DNA of 34,605 bases from CAZBMJ01 sp964493205. Its GTDB lineage: Bacteria > Myxococcota > UBA727 > JABDBI01. Positions 16,801-24,289 of this stretch are shown here, in pieces. The position numbers were made by a program, and so were the translations under genes. Position 1 is the first letter of the stretch, and each line of letters starts with the position of its first letter. A model generated the notes under the pieces. It worked only from the letters and a program-made list of their open reading frames with translations. It made no database searches and was not told the origin of the DNA. The stretch spans positions 1-34,605 of the forward strand of contig CAZBMJ010000024.1 in assembly GCA_964493205.1 (NCBI GenBank). Direction: 5' to 3'.

Positions 16801-17115
16801 AGCCAATCTATCGGCTTCTTCTTTAGCTTTTCTGTCAGACCCTTCTTTGGCTAATCTATCAGCTTTTTCAGATGCCTCTTCTATTTTATCTTGACAGCCA
16901 ATATTTATTTTCCATTCGCAAGGTTTTCCACCAATTTTGCCTTTACAATCAGACATTTCTAACACTTCAGAACACTTAGTTGGTAATGGTATTGCTGGCA
17001 CTGGTGTTTGGCTTTTAGAATTTCCTTCTGATTTATTAACGGCCAGTCTGCCGTCACAACCACCAAAAGTTAATAATGCACTAATAACAGTAATAAAAAT
17101 AAAAAAATTATTCAT
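13805..17115 (-). CDS. Giant repeat lipoprotein, interrupted by an assembly gap
   Basis: One gene split by the 100-N gap. It starts at 17115 and ends at 13805. The signal peptide resembles that of the lipoprotein at 10450 and ends TFGGC, giving lipidated C20. Next comes a small domain with four cysteines (TKCSEVLEMSDC, KPCEW, IGCQD). Then come identical helical units of about 148 aa (starting EEKRVADENTKKLNAL and ending ALAGANKDFK), of which three are visible. They are joined by runs of the octad KEEADR(L/I)A, which should form a long charged single helix, much as in TolA-type spacers. The last 450 or so residues are unique and helical. The two visible frames differ by one base across the gap, so the true gap length must be 2 modulo 3 and the 100 N are a placeholder. 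Probably an elongated cell-envelope or surface protein; function unknown. Confidence 0.8.
15055..15184 (-). repeat. 24-bp octapeptide repeat array (KEEADRxA)
   Basis: Tandem 24-bp units encoding KEEADR(I/L)A, differing mostly at the Ile/Leu codon. Similar arrays lie at 15630-15728 (running into the gap) and 16274-16359, always between the 445-bp units. Confidence 0.9.
15185..15629 (-). repeat. 445-bp coding repeat, copy nearest the C-terminus
   Basis: Encodes the helical 148-aa unit. By eye it is identical at the DNA level to the copies at 15829-16273 and 16360-16804. Confidence 0.93.
15729..15828. other. Assembly gap of 100 N
   Basis: Exactly 100 N placed inside the octapeptide array between two identical 445-bp units. 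Frame comparison of both sides shows the real length is not 100. It may hide further complete units. Confidence 0.97.
15829..16273 (-). repeat. 445-bp coding repeat, middle copy
   Basis: Begins directly at the right end of the gap. Its start is 531 bp (177 codons) from the start of the next copy, so unit plus linker keeps the frame. Confidence 0.93.
16360..16804 (-). repeat. 445-bp coding repeat, copy nearest the N-terminus
   Basis: First helical unit after the cysteine-containing N-terminal domain. Its linker on the N-terminal side has diverged octads (KEGSDRKA), unlike the uniform ones further in. Confidence 0.93.
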
Positions 17116-17288
17116 GTTTAAAAATCCATTTATATTTTGCTAACAACTATAGTCTAAAGCCTAAACTTTCTATTAAAGATTAGCAACAGGTTATTAAGCT
17201 TTTTTATAATTTATAAAACATATAATTATTCAACCATTTATACTGAAAATTCATTAAATATAGTAAAAAAATAAAACAAACCGTTATC
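17116..17288 (-). promoter_or_regulatory. Conserved leader of the lipoprotein family, copy 2
   Basis: Region upstream of the giant repeat lipoprotein gene, similar over about 165 bp to 10286-10449. Similarity is highest in the last 30 bases before the start codon and fades near 17288, just before the subtilase relic. It presumably holds the promoter. Confidence 0.65.
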
Positions 17289-17295
17289 AATATAA

Positions 17296-17499
17296 GTCAA
17301 AAACGGCAAAATATTTGTCGTTGCGGCAGGAAACCATGGAGTTAGTAAATTGAATAAACCTGATTACAATGTAGATGATTCAGTTATTGGTTCGCTAGCG
17401 GCTGATGAAGAGATAAAGCCCGGTTTTGTTGTTGTGGGCGCCTTAGCCACCTCTTTGCCGATTCAGAATAAGCTTCTTTCCTACGGGCGTGGCAGTTAG
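17296..17499 (+). pseudogene. Relic of a subtilisin-like (S8) peptidase gene
   Basis: A 67-codon open stretch without a start codon, bounded by stops at 17293 and 17497. It reads KIFVVAAGNHG, later VIGSL, then KPGFVVVGAL and finally NKLLSYGRGS. This matches the part of S8 subtilases around the oxyanion-hole asparagine (VAAGNxG) up to the strand VIxVGA and the (F/L)SxxG segment before the catalytic serine. The Asp, His and Ser catalytic regions are absent. Its base composition is richer in G+C than the surrounding DNA. A remnant of a decayed or rearranged gene is the simplest reading. The rest of the intergenic stretch up to 17538 shows nothing clear. Confidence 0.5.
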
Positions 17500-17538
17500 G
17501 GATGGATAAAATATAATTTATATTCGCTATTAATAATA

Positions 17539-18123
17539 TTAAAAATCAAGCCTATTGCCACCAGTTCCACTACTTCCACCATTTTTTACGTAATTACCAT
17601 TTATTATTCCATTTATTAAATGAATACTATTACCTTCTATAGAAACCATGCCAGAACCATTTATAAACTTAATGAAGCCATTAATAGTCACTCCATTTTT
17701 TAATACTATTTTTTTTGATTCTACTTCAACATCACCATCAACAGTTGTATTTGTAAAAGTAGCCACCCCTTTGACGATAAATGATTTTTTAAAATGAGAA
17801 TTTCCGTCCACATTGGCATCGCCTTGAATTTTTGTCTTTCCATTTACAGTTAAATTACTGGCCTCTAGCTCTCCTTGAACTAGCAAATCACCATCAACCA
17901 TATTGCTCCTGTTACCTAATATTTTAGCAGAGCCTTGAACAGTTAGTTTTTTAACTTTTAATTCATTAACTTCTAATGATCCTTGAATTGTTAATGGCTC
18001 TTTTGATTCTAATTTATCTTTTTTGTATGAACCTTTTATAACTCTTTCATTAGAATCATTACAAGCAGCAAATAAAATAGATAAACAAGTAGTAATAAAT
18101 AAAATTTTAACTAATTTTTTCAT
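17539..18123 (-). CDS. Small lipoprotein with bactofilin-like beta-repeat
   Basis: A 194-aa lipoprotein with lipobox LFAAC and C21. The mature part is made of short repeated strands (LTIQGSLEVNELKVKKLTVQ, then AKILGN, DLLVQGELEASNLTVNG, ANVDGN) with regular Gly/Asn turns, indicating a right-handed beta-helix like that of bactofilins and other polymer-forming proteins. The C-terminus is a glycine/serine stretch. Bactofilins are usually cytosolic, so an exported lipid-anchored version is unusual. The relationship is by pattern only. AAAGGA precedes the ATG. It starts 33 bases after the speA stop and may be co-transcribed with grx and speA. Confidence 0.7.
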   Translation of the reverse strand: MKKLVKILFITTCLSILFAACNDSNERVIKGSYKKDKLESKEPLTIQGSLEVNELKVKKLTVQGSAKILGNRSNMVDGDLLVQGELEASNLTVNGKTKIQGDANVDGNSHFKKSFIVKGVATFTNTTVDGDVEVESKKIVLKNGVTINGFIKFINGSGMVSIEGNSIHLINGIINGNYVKNGGSSGTGGNRLDF

Positions 18124-18156
18124 AAAAATTCCTTTTAATAAATTAATTTTATATTA

Positions 18157-20076
18157 TTATTCAACCCTATCAACCAGATAAGTATATCCTGATAAAGCGT
18201 CTTCATAACGTTTCATAAGCTGAGCAGACTGTTCAAAGGTCAAATTGCCTCTTCTTACGGCTGTTTCGGCTGATTCTCTAACACTGCGAATAAGTTCTAG
18301 GCGGTCATATTCTACGTAACTTAGCACTTCACTGACAGTATCACCCACTACCACGTGCTCTAGCCGATATTTACCATCTTCGTCAATAGAAACATGCACA
18401 GCATTGGTATCGCCAAACAAATTATGCAAATCACCTAAAGTTTCTTGATAAGCTCCTACTAAAAATGCACCTAAATAATAGGGCTTATTTTCTTCTAACT
18501 TATGTAATTTTAAGGTTTTTTTAACGTCGCGTAAATCAATAAATTGATCGATTTTACCGTCTGAATCACAGGTTAAATCAGCTAAGATAGCTTCTTGGGT
18601 GGGTGCTTCATCTAATCGGTGAATGGGCATAATAGGAAATAAATGCCCTACCGCCCAAGCATCAGGAATAGACTGAAATACACTAAAATTACAATAATAT
18701 GTATCACTTAAAAGCTTATTTAAACTTCTTAAATCTTCGGGCACATAAGGCAAGCGCTCGATTATCTTTAATATTTTTTTAGCAGTAGCCCAAAATAGTT
18801 CGTCTATACGGGCTCTAGTTTCAATATCGATAATACCGTGACTAAATAAATCCACACTTTCTTCTTTAGCTGCAACAGCGTCGTTAAAACATTCTTGAGC
18901 ATTTTTAGTACTCACCGAGGTATAAGCTTCATACATGGCATGAAGAACTAAATGGTCTTCTTCACTAATACTTGGCACATTGGCGTCTTTGTTTAAACCA
19001 AGTTCATTAGCACCTAACACATCAAATATTAGCACTGCATGTTGAGCAACCAATGCTCTGCCTGACTCTGAAACAATATGAGGATGTGGCTGATTATTAG
19101 TATCACAAATATCTTGCAGCACACTTACTACGTCGTTAGCGTATTCTTGCATAGAATAATTCATAGAAGAGTGAAAGTCCGTTTGTGAACCATCATAATC
19201 CACAGCTAAGCCTCCACCTACGTCAATATGATCCAGCCACTCACAGCCTATGGATCGTAGGCCACAATAAAGATGTGCGGCTTCTCTGACTGCATTTTTA
19301 ATAGACCTAATAGTAGTTATTTGAGAACCTATATGAAAGTGCATAAGATTTAAGCAATCTAATAAGCCTTCTTCACGTAATATTTCTACGGTTTGCATAA
19401 TTTCGCGAATGGACAAACCAAACTTGCTTCGATCACCAGAAGATTCGACCCAACGGCCCTTACCTTTAGTAGCAAGCTTAGCCCTAAGACCGATTCTTGG
19501 TTTAATGCCCACTCTTTTAGAGGTTTCAATGATTTTTTTAAGTTCAGCGAATCTATCCAAAACCAATACGGTTTTAATACCTAATCTTTCAGAATGAAGA
19601 GCGGTTTCAATATAATCTTCGTCTTTGTAACCGTTACAAATAAGTAAGCCTTCGTCGCGTTTTAATAAGGCCATAGCTACTAATAATTCTGGTTTTGAGC
19701 CTGCTTCTAAGCCTAGGCTAAATGCACTACCGTGTTTAACTAGTTGCTCCACTACATGGCGTTGTTGGTTAACTTTAATGGGCATAACTGAACAATAGCT
19801 GGCTTTATATTGGTATTCTTCAATGCACTTTTTAAAACTTAATGATAAAGCCTCTACTTGGCATGCCAAAATATCATTGAAACGAATCAAAAGTGGAGGC
19901 TGAATACCCCTCTTTTTTAAGTCATCAATAAGTTTTTTTAAGTCTATACTTCCCAAAAAATCTTTTTTAGGAGAGCATACCAAGTGACCCTTTTTATTAA
20001 TAGAAAAGTAGGGATTTCCCCATCTTGATACTAAATAATGTTCTGTGCTATCTTGAATTGTCCAATTATTATTCAT
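18157..20076 (-). CDS. speA: Biosynthetic arginine decarboxylase
   Basis: PLP-dependent decarboxylase converting arginine to agmatine, the first step of a putrescine and spermidine route. It is a fold III (alanine racemase-like) enzyme. The PLP lysine is K101 in VMPIKVNQQ. Phosphate- and substrate-binding motifs follow: HFHIGSQ (246-252), DVGGGLAVDYDGS (285-297) and ESGR (337-340). The C-terminal catalytic cysteine is C503 in LTCDSDGKID. At 639 aa it is the usual SpeA length. Its ATG overlaps the glutaredoxin stop by four bases, so the two are coupled. Confidence 0.97.
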   Translation of the reverse strand: MNNNWTIQDSTEHYLVSRWGNPYFSINKKGHLVCSPKKDFLGSIDLKKLIDDLKKRGIQPPLLIRFNDILACQVEALSLSFKKCIEEYQYKASYCSVMPIKVNQQRHVVEQLVKHGSAFSLGLEAGSKPELLVAMALLKRDEGLLICNGYKDEDYIETALHSERLGIKTVLVLDRFAELKKIIETSKRVGIKPRIGLRAKLATKGKGRWVESSGDRSKFGLSIREIMQTVEILREEGLLDCLNLMHFHIGSQITTIRSIKNAVREAAHLYCGLRSIGCEWLDHIDVGGGLAVDYDGSQTDFHSSMNYSMQEYANDVVSVLQDICDTNNQPHPHIVSESGRALVAQHAVLIFDVLGANELGLNKDANVPSISEEDHLVLHAMYEAYTSVSTKNAQECFNDAVAAKEESVDLFSHGIIDIETRARIDELFWATAKKILKIIERLPYVPEDLRSLNKLLSDTYYCNFSVFQSIPDAWAVGHLFPIMPIHRLDEAPTQEAILADLTCDSDGKIDQFIDLRDVKKTLKLHKLEENKPYYLGAFLVGAYQETLGDLHNLFGDTNAVHVSIDEDGKYRLEHVVVGDTVSEVLSYVEYDRLELIRSVRESAETAVRRGNLTFEQSAQLMKRYEDALSGYTYLVDRVE

Positions 20077-20294
20077 ACATGGGCCTTTAATTCGGTATAA
20101 CCACCAATAAATACGTCATCAATAAAAATTTGCGGAAAAGTACGATGAGCAGTTTTTTTGAGTAAATTCATCTTGCCTTCTTCATCGCCAGTAAGATTAA
20201 ACTCTGTAACATCAAAATTTTTGCTTTTTAATAAAGCCTTAGCTGCATCACAATATGGACAATTGTTTATTGTATATAATTTTACTTTCTTCAT
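20073..20294 (-). CDS. grxC: Glutaredoxin (GrxC-type)
   Basis: Glutathione-dependent thiol-disulfide oxidoreductase of 73 aa. The dithiol active site CPYC lies at residues 12-15, followed by the cis-proline strand TFPQIFID and the glutathione-binding GGYTEL. The length is slightly short at the C-terminus compared with the 80-85 aa of typical GrxC proteins. It is first in a coupled pair with speA and lies divergently to the transhydrogenase genes. Glutathione synthetase is encoded nearby at 23345, so the glutathione system is complete locally. Confidence 0.93.
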   Translation of the reverse strand: MKKVKLYTINNCPYCDAAKALLKSKNFDVTEFNLTGDEEGKMNLLKKTAHRTFPQIFIDDVFIGGYTELKAHV

Positions 20295-20378
20295 ACTACC
20301 ACCGTAAAAAAACCAACTTATAGCTTGACTAGTTTTTGCAATTTTAATAGGGGGAATAAATAAAAAAGGGGAAGTTTT

Positions 20379-21482
20379 ATGAAAGCCATGGGGCTTATTA
20401 AAGATATCAACGAGTTAGAAAATAGAGTAGCTTTAACACCGCAAACTATTTTAAACTTGACTCAAAAAAATGGTTTTACCTGCTTGGTAGAGCATAATGC
20501 TGGACTTAAAAGTGGTTTTAGCAATGAGGCTTACCAAGAAGCGGGCGCAAAAATAGTAAGCAATACTCAAGAACTTATACAAAATTCTGACATAATAATT
20601 GGTATTAATCCACAATTTACAGCTAATTATGACATAGATTTTTCTAAAAAAATTATTATTGGTTTATTAAACCCTTATGAAGCTGAAAAGCAAATAAAAA
20701 TATTTTATGAAAAAAAAGCTACCTTGCTAGCACTTGAGCTCATTCCCAGAATCTCTAGAGCACAAGCCATGGATGTCTTAAGCTCTCAAGCAAATATTGC
20801 AGGCTATGCGGCCGTAATTATGGCTGCCAATAAGCTTAATAAAATGCTGCCTATGGTAATGAGCGCTGCAGGTAATATTAAACCAGCAAAAGTTTTAATA
20901 TTAGGAGCGGGTGTTGCAGGATTATCAGCTATTTCTACTGCCAAGCGACTTGGTGCAGTGGTATATGCTTACGACGTAAGAAATAGTGTTAAAGAACAAA
21001 TAGAAAGCCTTGGAGGCAAATTTTTAGATATTGGTCTGGATTCGCAAAAAGATTCTTCAGATGGCTATGCAAAAAGTTTGGAACAAGATGCACAAGCCTA
21101 TGCAAGAGAGCTTTTAAGTAAAAAAGCGCAAGATATGGATATTATTATAACTACTGCTCAAATTCCAGGCAAAAAAGCCCCCTTATTACTAGATGCTTCT
21201 TTGTGTTCTTTTATGAAAAATAACTCCGTAATCATCGATATGGCTGCTAAAACTGGTGGCAATATAGCAAATTCAGTACTAAATGAATGGAAAAAAATAG
21301 ATACTACTTGGGTTTTTGGAGCTGATGCTTTAGCAAATAACCTACCCTATGACGCAAGCTTTACCTTTAGTAATAATATTAAGGCACTGCTGGAAATATT
21401 ATTTGATAGCGATGGAAAAATTAACATGTCAGATGAGATTATTTCTCAAACTATACTTTCTTTGGAAAAAATATGGAAATAA
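20379..21482 (+). CDS. pntAA: NAD(P) transhydrogenase alpha subunit, part 1 (domain I)
   Basis: NAD(H)-binding soluble domain I of the proton-translocating transhydrogenase, which makes NADPH from NADH using the proton gradient. RVALTP (16-21) is the family start, RISRAQAMD (124-132) is the mobile-loop-side signature, and the Rossmann motif GAGVAG is at 176-181 with the adenosine-binding acidic residue in YAYDVR. Length is 367 aa. The gene set is of the three-subunit type, as in Rhodospirillum, rather than the two-subunit type of E. coli. AGGGGAAG precedes the ATG. The end overlaps pntAB by 10 bases. Confidence 0.95.
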   Translation: MKAMGLIKDINELENRVALTPQTILNLTQKNGFTCLVEHNAGLKSGFSNEAYQEAGAKIVSNTQELIQNSDIIIGINPQFTANYDIDFSKKIIIGLLNPYEAEKQIKIFYEKKATLLALELIPRISRAQAMDVLSSQANIAGYAAVIMAANKLNKMLPMVMSAAGNIKPAKVLILGAGVAGLSAISTAKRLGAVVYAYDVRNSVKEQIESLGGKFLDIGLDSQKDSSDGYAKSLEQDAQAYARELLSKKAQDMDIIITTAQIPGKKAPLLLDASLCSFMKNNSVIIDMAAKTGGNIANSVLNEWKKIDTTWVFGADALANNLPYDASFTFSNNIKALLEILFDSDGKINMSDEIISQTILSLEKIWK

Positions 21483-21754
21483 ACTTTTTATACATCTTGG
21501 TATTAGCTTGCTTTATTGGTTTTGAAATTATTTCTAAAGTACCAGTAATGCTTCATACTCCGTTAATGTCTGGCTCAAATGCTATTTCAGGAATTATTTT
21601 ATTAGGTTCTATTGTAATACTAGCCAACGAAAATCATATTTTAATTGAATGGATGGCTTATTTTGCCATATTTTTATCAACTATCAACGTTGTAGGCGGT
21701 TTTGTAGTAACAGACCGCATGCTTTCAATGTTTAAAAATTCATCTAGAAGGTAA
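21473..21754 (+). CDS. pntAB: NAD(P) transhydrogenase alpha subunit, part 2 (membrane)
   Basis: A 93-aa membrane subunit carrying the first transmembrane helices of domain II. Three hydrophobic segments are visible (about 4-20, 35-53, 58-76). The family motif KVPVMLHTPLMSGSNAISG follows the first helix, and NVVGGFVVTDRML closes the third. It lies between and is co-expressed with pntAA (10-base overlap) and pntB (5-base gap). Confidence 0.95.
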   Translation: MEINFLYILVLACFIGFEIISKVPVMLHTPLMSGSNAISGIILLGSIVILANENHILIEWMAYFAIFLSTINVVGGFVVTDRMLSMFKNSSRR

Positions 21755-21759
21755 ATTTT

Positions 21760-23133
21760 ATGATTTTAGAAATTGGTTATTTAATTTGTGCCTGCGGTTT
21801 CTTTTTAGGACTAAAATTTTTATCTTCACCCAAATTAGCTAAATCAGGAAATTTATTAAGCGGGTTAGCGATGCTTTTAGCGACGATTTTATGCTTAATT
21901 CAAAATAAACCAACTAAAATTTTGGGATTATTTATTGCTTTGCTGCTAGGGAGCATTGTGGGTATTTGGGCTGCCAAAAAAGTTAAGATGACTGCTATGC
22001 CCCAATTAGTCGCCGTATTTAATGGCCTTGGCGGTATGGCATCTGTCTTGGTGGCACTCGCTGAAGCTGCTCGATTTTTTTATGATAATAATCATCCAGA
22101 CACTCTTTTTATTATCACTTCTTGGTTATCAATAGTTATTGGAGCCATAACTTTTAGTGGGAGCATTATTGCCTTTGTTAAGCTACAAGAACTAATATCG
22201 AGTAAACCAATAATCCTGCCTACTCAAAAATTAATAACCATAGGAATAACTTTTAGTTGTTTAGCTACGTTATTTTTTTTAAATAACCCACAAGATACAT
22301 TTACTATATTTTTAATACTAAGCGTTATAGCCACTATTTTAGGTGTTTTATTAGTTATACCCATTGGTGGCGCTGATATGCCAGTAGTTATTTCACTTTT
22401 AAATTCTTATTCTGGTATTGCGGCTTTAACCGCAGGATTTGTAGTCAAAAGCAATTTATTAATTATTGCAGGTTCTTTAGTGGGTGCTTCGGGAATTATT
22501 TTAACTCGCTTAATGTGCCAAGCTATGAATAGGTCTTTAACCAATGTGATTTTTGGGGCTTTTTCAGCTAAAATTACTAATTCTTCCCATGAAGAACAAA
22601 AACCTTATAAAGAATTTTCGCCACTAGATGCTGCTATTGCTTTAAATAATGCTTCAAAAGTTATGGTAATACCTGGTTATGGCCTAGCGGTTTCTCAAGC
22701 ACAAAAAATTCTCAAAGACTTAAGCGATAACCTTTCGCAAAATGGCGTAATAGTAAAATATGCCATTCACCCAGTAGCTGGGCGTATGCCTGGACACATG
22801 AATGTTTTATTGGCAGAAGCTGATATTCCCTATGATGATTTATTAGATCTCGACGAAGCCAACAGCGAGTTTGACAGCACTGATGTAGTAGTATTAATTG
22901 GCGCTAACGATGTAGTAAACCCAGCTGCAAAAAATGATAAAAATAGCCCCTTGTTCGGCATGCCTATACTAGAAGCCTATAAAGCCAAATCTATATTAGT
23001 TTTTAAACGCGGAAAAGGACATGGTTTTGCAGGCGTAGAAAATCCGCTATTTACCTATGATAATGCTAATGTTATTTTTGGAGATGCCAAAGCTTCTTTA
23101 TTAAAAGTAAACACTAGCTTAAAAGATTTATAA
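21760..23133 (+). CDS. pntB: NAD(P) transhydrogenase beta subunit
   Basis: A 457-aa subunit with the remaining membrane helices of domain II and the C-terminal NADP(H)-binding domain III. The N-terminal two-thirds has about eight or nine hydrophobic segments including FNGLGGMASVLVALAEA and IGGADMPVVISLLNSYSG. Domain III shows VMVIPGYGLAVSQAQ, YAIHPVAGRMPGHMNVLLAE, VVLIGANDVVNPAA and VFKRGKGHGFAGVENPLF, all typical. It is the last gene of the pnt operon. Confidence 0.97.
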   Translation: MILEIGYLICACGFFLGLKFLSSPKLAKSGNLLSGLAMLLATILCLIQNKPTKILGLFIALLLGSIVGIWAAKKVKMTAMPQLVAVFNGLGGMASVLVALAEAARFFYDNNHPDTLFIITSWLSIVIGAITFSGSIIAFVKLQELISSKPIILPTQKLITIGITFSCLATLFFLNNPQDTFTIFLILSVIATILGVLLVIPIGGADMPVVISLLNSYSGIAALTAGFVVKSNLLIIAGSLVGASGIILTRLMCQAMNRSLTNVIFGAFSAKITNSSHEEQKPYKEFSPLDAAIALNNASKVMVIPGYGLAVSQAQKILKDLSDNLSQNGVIVKYAIHPVAGRMPGHMNVLLAEADIPYDDLLDLDEANSEFDSTDVVVLIGANDVVNPAAKNDKNSPLFGMPILEAYKAKSILVFKRGKGHGFAGVENPLFTYDNANVIFGDAKASLLKVNTSLKDL

Positions 23134-23217
23134 AAGAGGCTCTTGATGTCTTATGCAATTAAGACCCAAAGAATATCGAATAGGCTTTTGAGTTTGACTA
23201 ATTAAGTTTTTAGCCCG

Positions 23218-23319
23218 TTTCTACATGCCACGCCTTGTGCGAGGCATCCAGATAATTAATCTTTACGATGGTAGAAATTAGTTTTCTGGATACCGTGAAC
23301 AAGTCACGGTACGTAGGAA
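23218..23319. repeat. Palindromic intergenic repeat, copy 2 (nested hairpins)
   Basis: Inverted relative to 4523-4612, and 12 bp longer in the centre. Outer ends TTTCTACAT and ACGTAGGAA. Inner arms TCCAGA and TCTGGA. Side hairpins GCCACGC-cttgt-GCGAGGC and ACCGTGA-acaag-TCACGGT. The two loops are complements of each other (CTTGT/ACAAG). It lies between pntB and gshB, ending 25 bases before the gshB start. The remainder of 23134-23344 shows no gene. Confidence 0.8.
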
Positions 23320-23344
23320 TCAGTTGAAATGCCCTGAGAGTACC

Positions 23345-24283
23345 ATGAACAAAAACTTTTTATATATTATAGACCCCCTAACAAGCTTAAATTTAAACAC
23401 AGATACTTCTGTAGCGATTATGGAAGAGGCACAAAGTAGAAATATTACTAATTATGCTTGTGAAATTAGCGAATTATTTATTAAAGATGGCAAATGTCAT
23501 ATGCTTTGCGCACCAGTATATTTTGATAAACAAAATCAAACTATTGATTATACTCAAAACAAATCTGTTAGGTCTATTGACGATTTTAACGTGGTCTTTA
23601 TGCGCAAAGATCCACCAGTAGATGAAACTTTTATTTCAGCGTTATGGCTTTTACGAGCCTATGATCACAAAAAAACTTTTATGGTCAATGAACCAAATGG
23701 CATTTTAGTAGCCAATGAAAAGCTTTTTGGTTTAAATATTGCTCATGCCTATTTTAGTGATACGTTAATTGCCAATAATATAAGCATAATAAAAGACTTT
23801 ATTAAAAAGCATAAAAAAATTGTTTTAAAACCTATTAATAAATCTTCTGGTGCAGGTGTTTTAATATTTGAAAATACTGATAAAAATTTAAATTCAGCTA
23901 TTGAATTATTAACACTTAACAATAATTTTATCGTTGTTCAAAAATACATAGAAAATGCTCAAAATGGTGATAAAAGAATACTCTTATTAGACGGCCAAAT
24001 ATTGGGAGCAATACTAAGAACGCCCCATACTAGTGATTATCGAGCTAATTTGCACGCCGGCGGTTCTTTTTCTAAAGCTTTAATAGCCCCTAAAGATAGA
24101 GAAATTATTAACCACTTAAAGCCTTATTTAAAAAATTTAGGCCTACATTTTGTAGGCCTAGATATTATTGAAGGTTATTTAACCGAAATCAACGTAACAA
24201 GCCCTACTACTATAAGACAAATAGAATTGCTAGAAAACATTAATTTAAAAGCTAAAATAGTTGATTATGTTTTTAAAAAATAG
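23345..24283 (+). CDS. gshB: Glutathione synthetase
   Basis: ATP-grasp ligase joining gamma-glutamylcysteine and glycine to give glutathione. Recognisable blocks: the N-terminal IIDPLTSLNLNTDTSVAIM, the substrate-side FMRKDPPVDETFI, the ATP-grasp strand IVLKPINKSSGAGV, GDKRILLLDGQILGAILR and the C-terminal metal and ATP site LTEINVTSPTTIRQIE. Length about 312 aa, normal. The ATG at 23345 is chosen, since the family begins here. The in-frame ATG at 23324 would add seven residues read from just beside the repeat element. The ribosome site is poor (GAGAG). Confidence 0.95.
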   Translation: MNKNFLYIIDPLTSLNLNTDTSVAIMEEAQSRNITNYACEISELFIKDGKCHMLCAPVYFDKQNQTIDYTQNKSVRSIDDFNVVFMRKDPPVDETFISALWLLRAYDHKKTFMVNEPNGILVANEKLFGLNIAHAYFSDTLIANNISIIKDFIKKHKKIVLKPINKSSGAGVLIFENTDKNLNSAIELLTLNNNFIVVQKYIENAQNGDKRILLLDGQILGAILRTPHTSDYRANLHAGGSFSKALIAPKDREIINHLKPYLKNLGLHFVGLDIIEGYLTEINVTSPTTIRQIELLENINLKAKIVDYVFKK

Positions 24284-24289
24284 CGCGAA

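Noticed and set aside
17470..17505. Possible third, partial copy of the palindromic intergenic repeat (TTCCTACG and CGTGGCA)
   Set aside because: Only short pieces match, without the hairpins or ATCCAGA arms. The stretch is better explained as the end of the subtilase relic.
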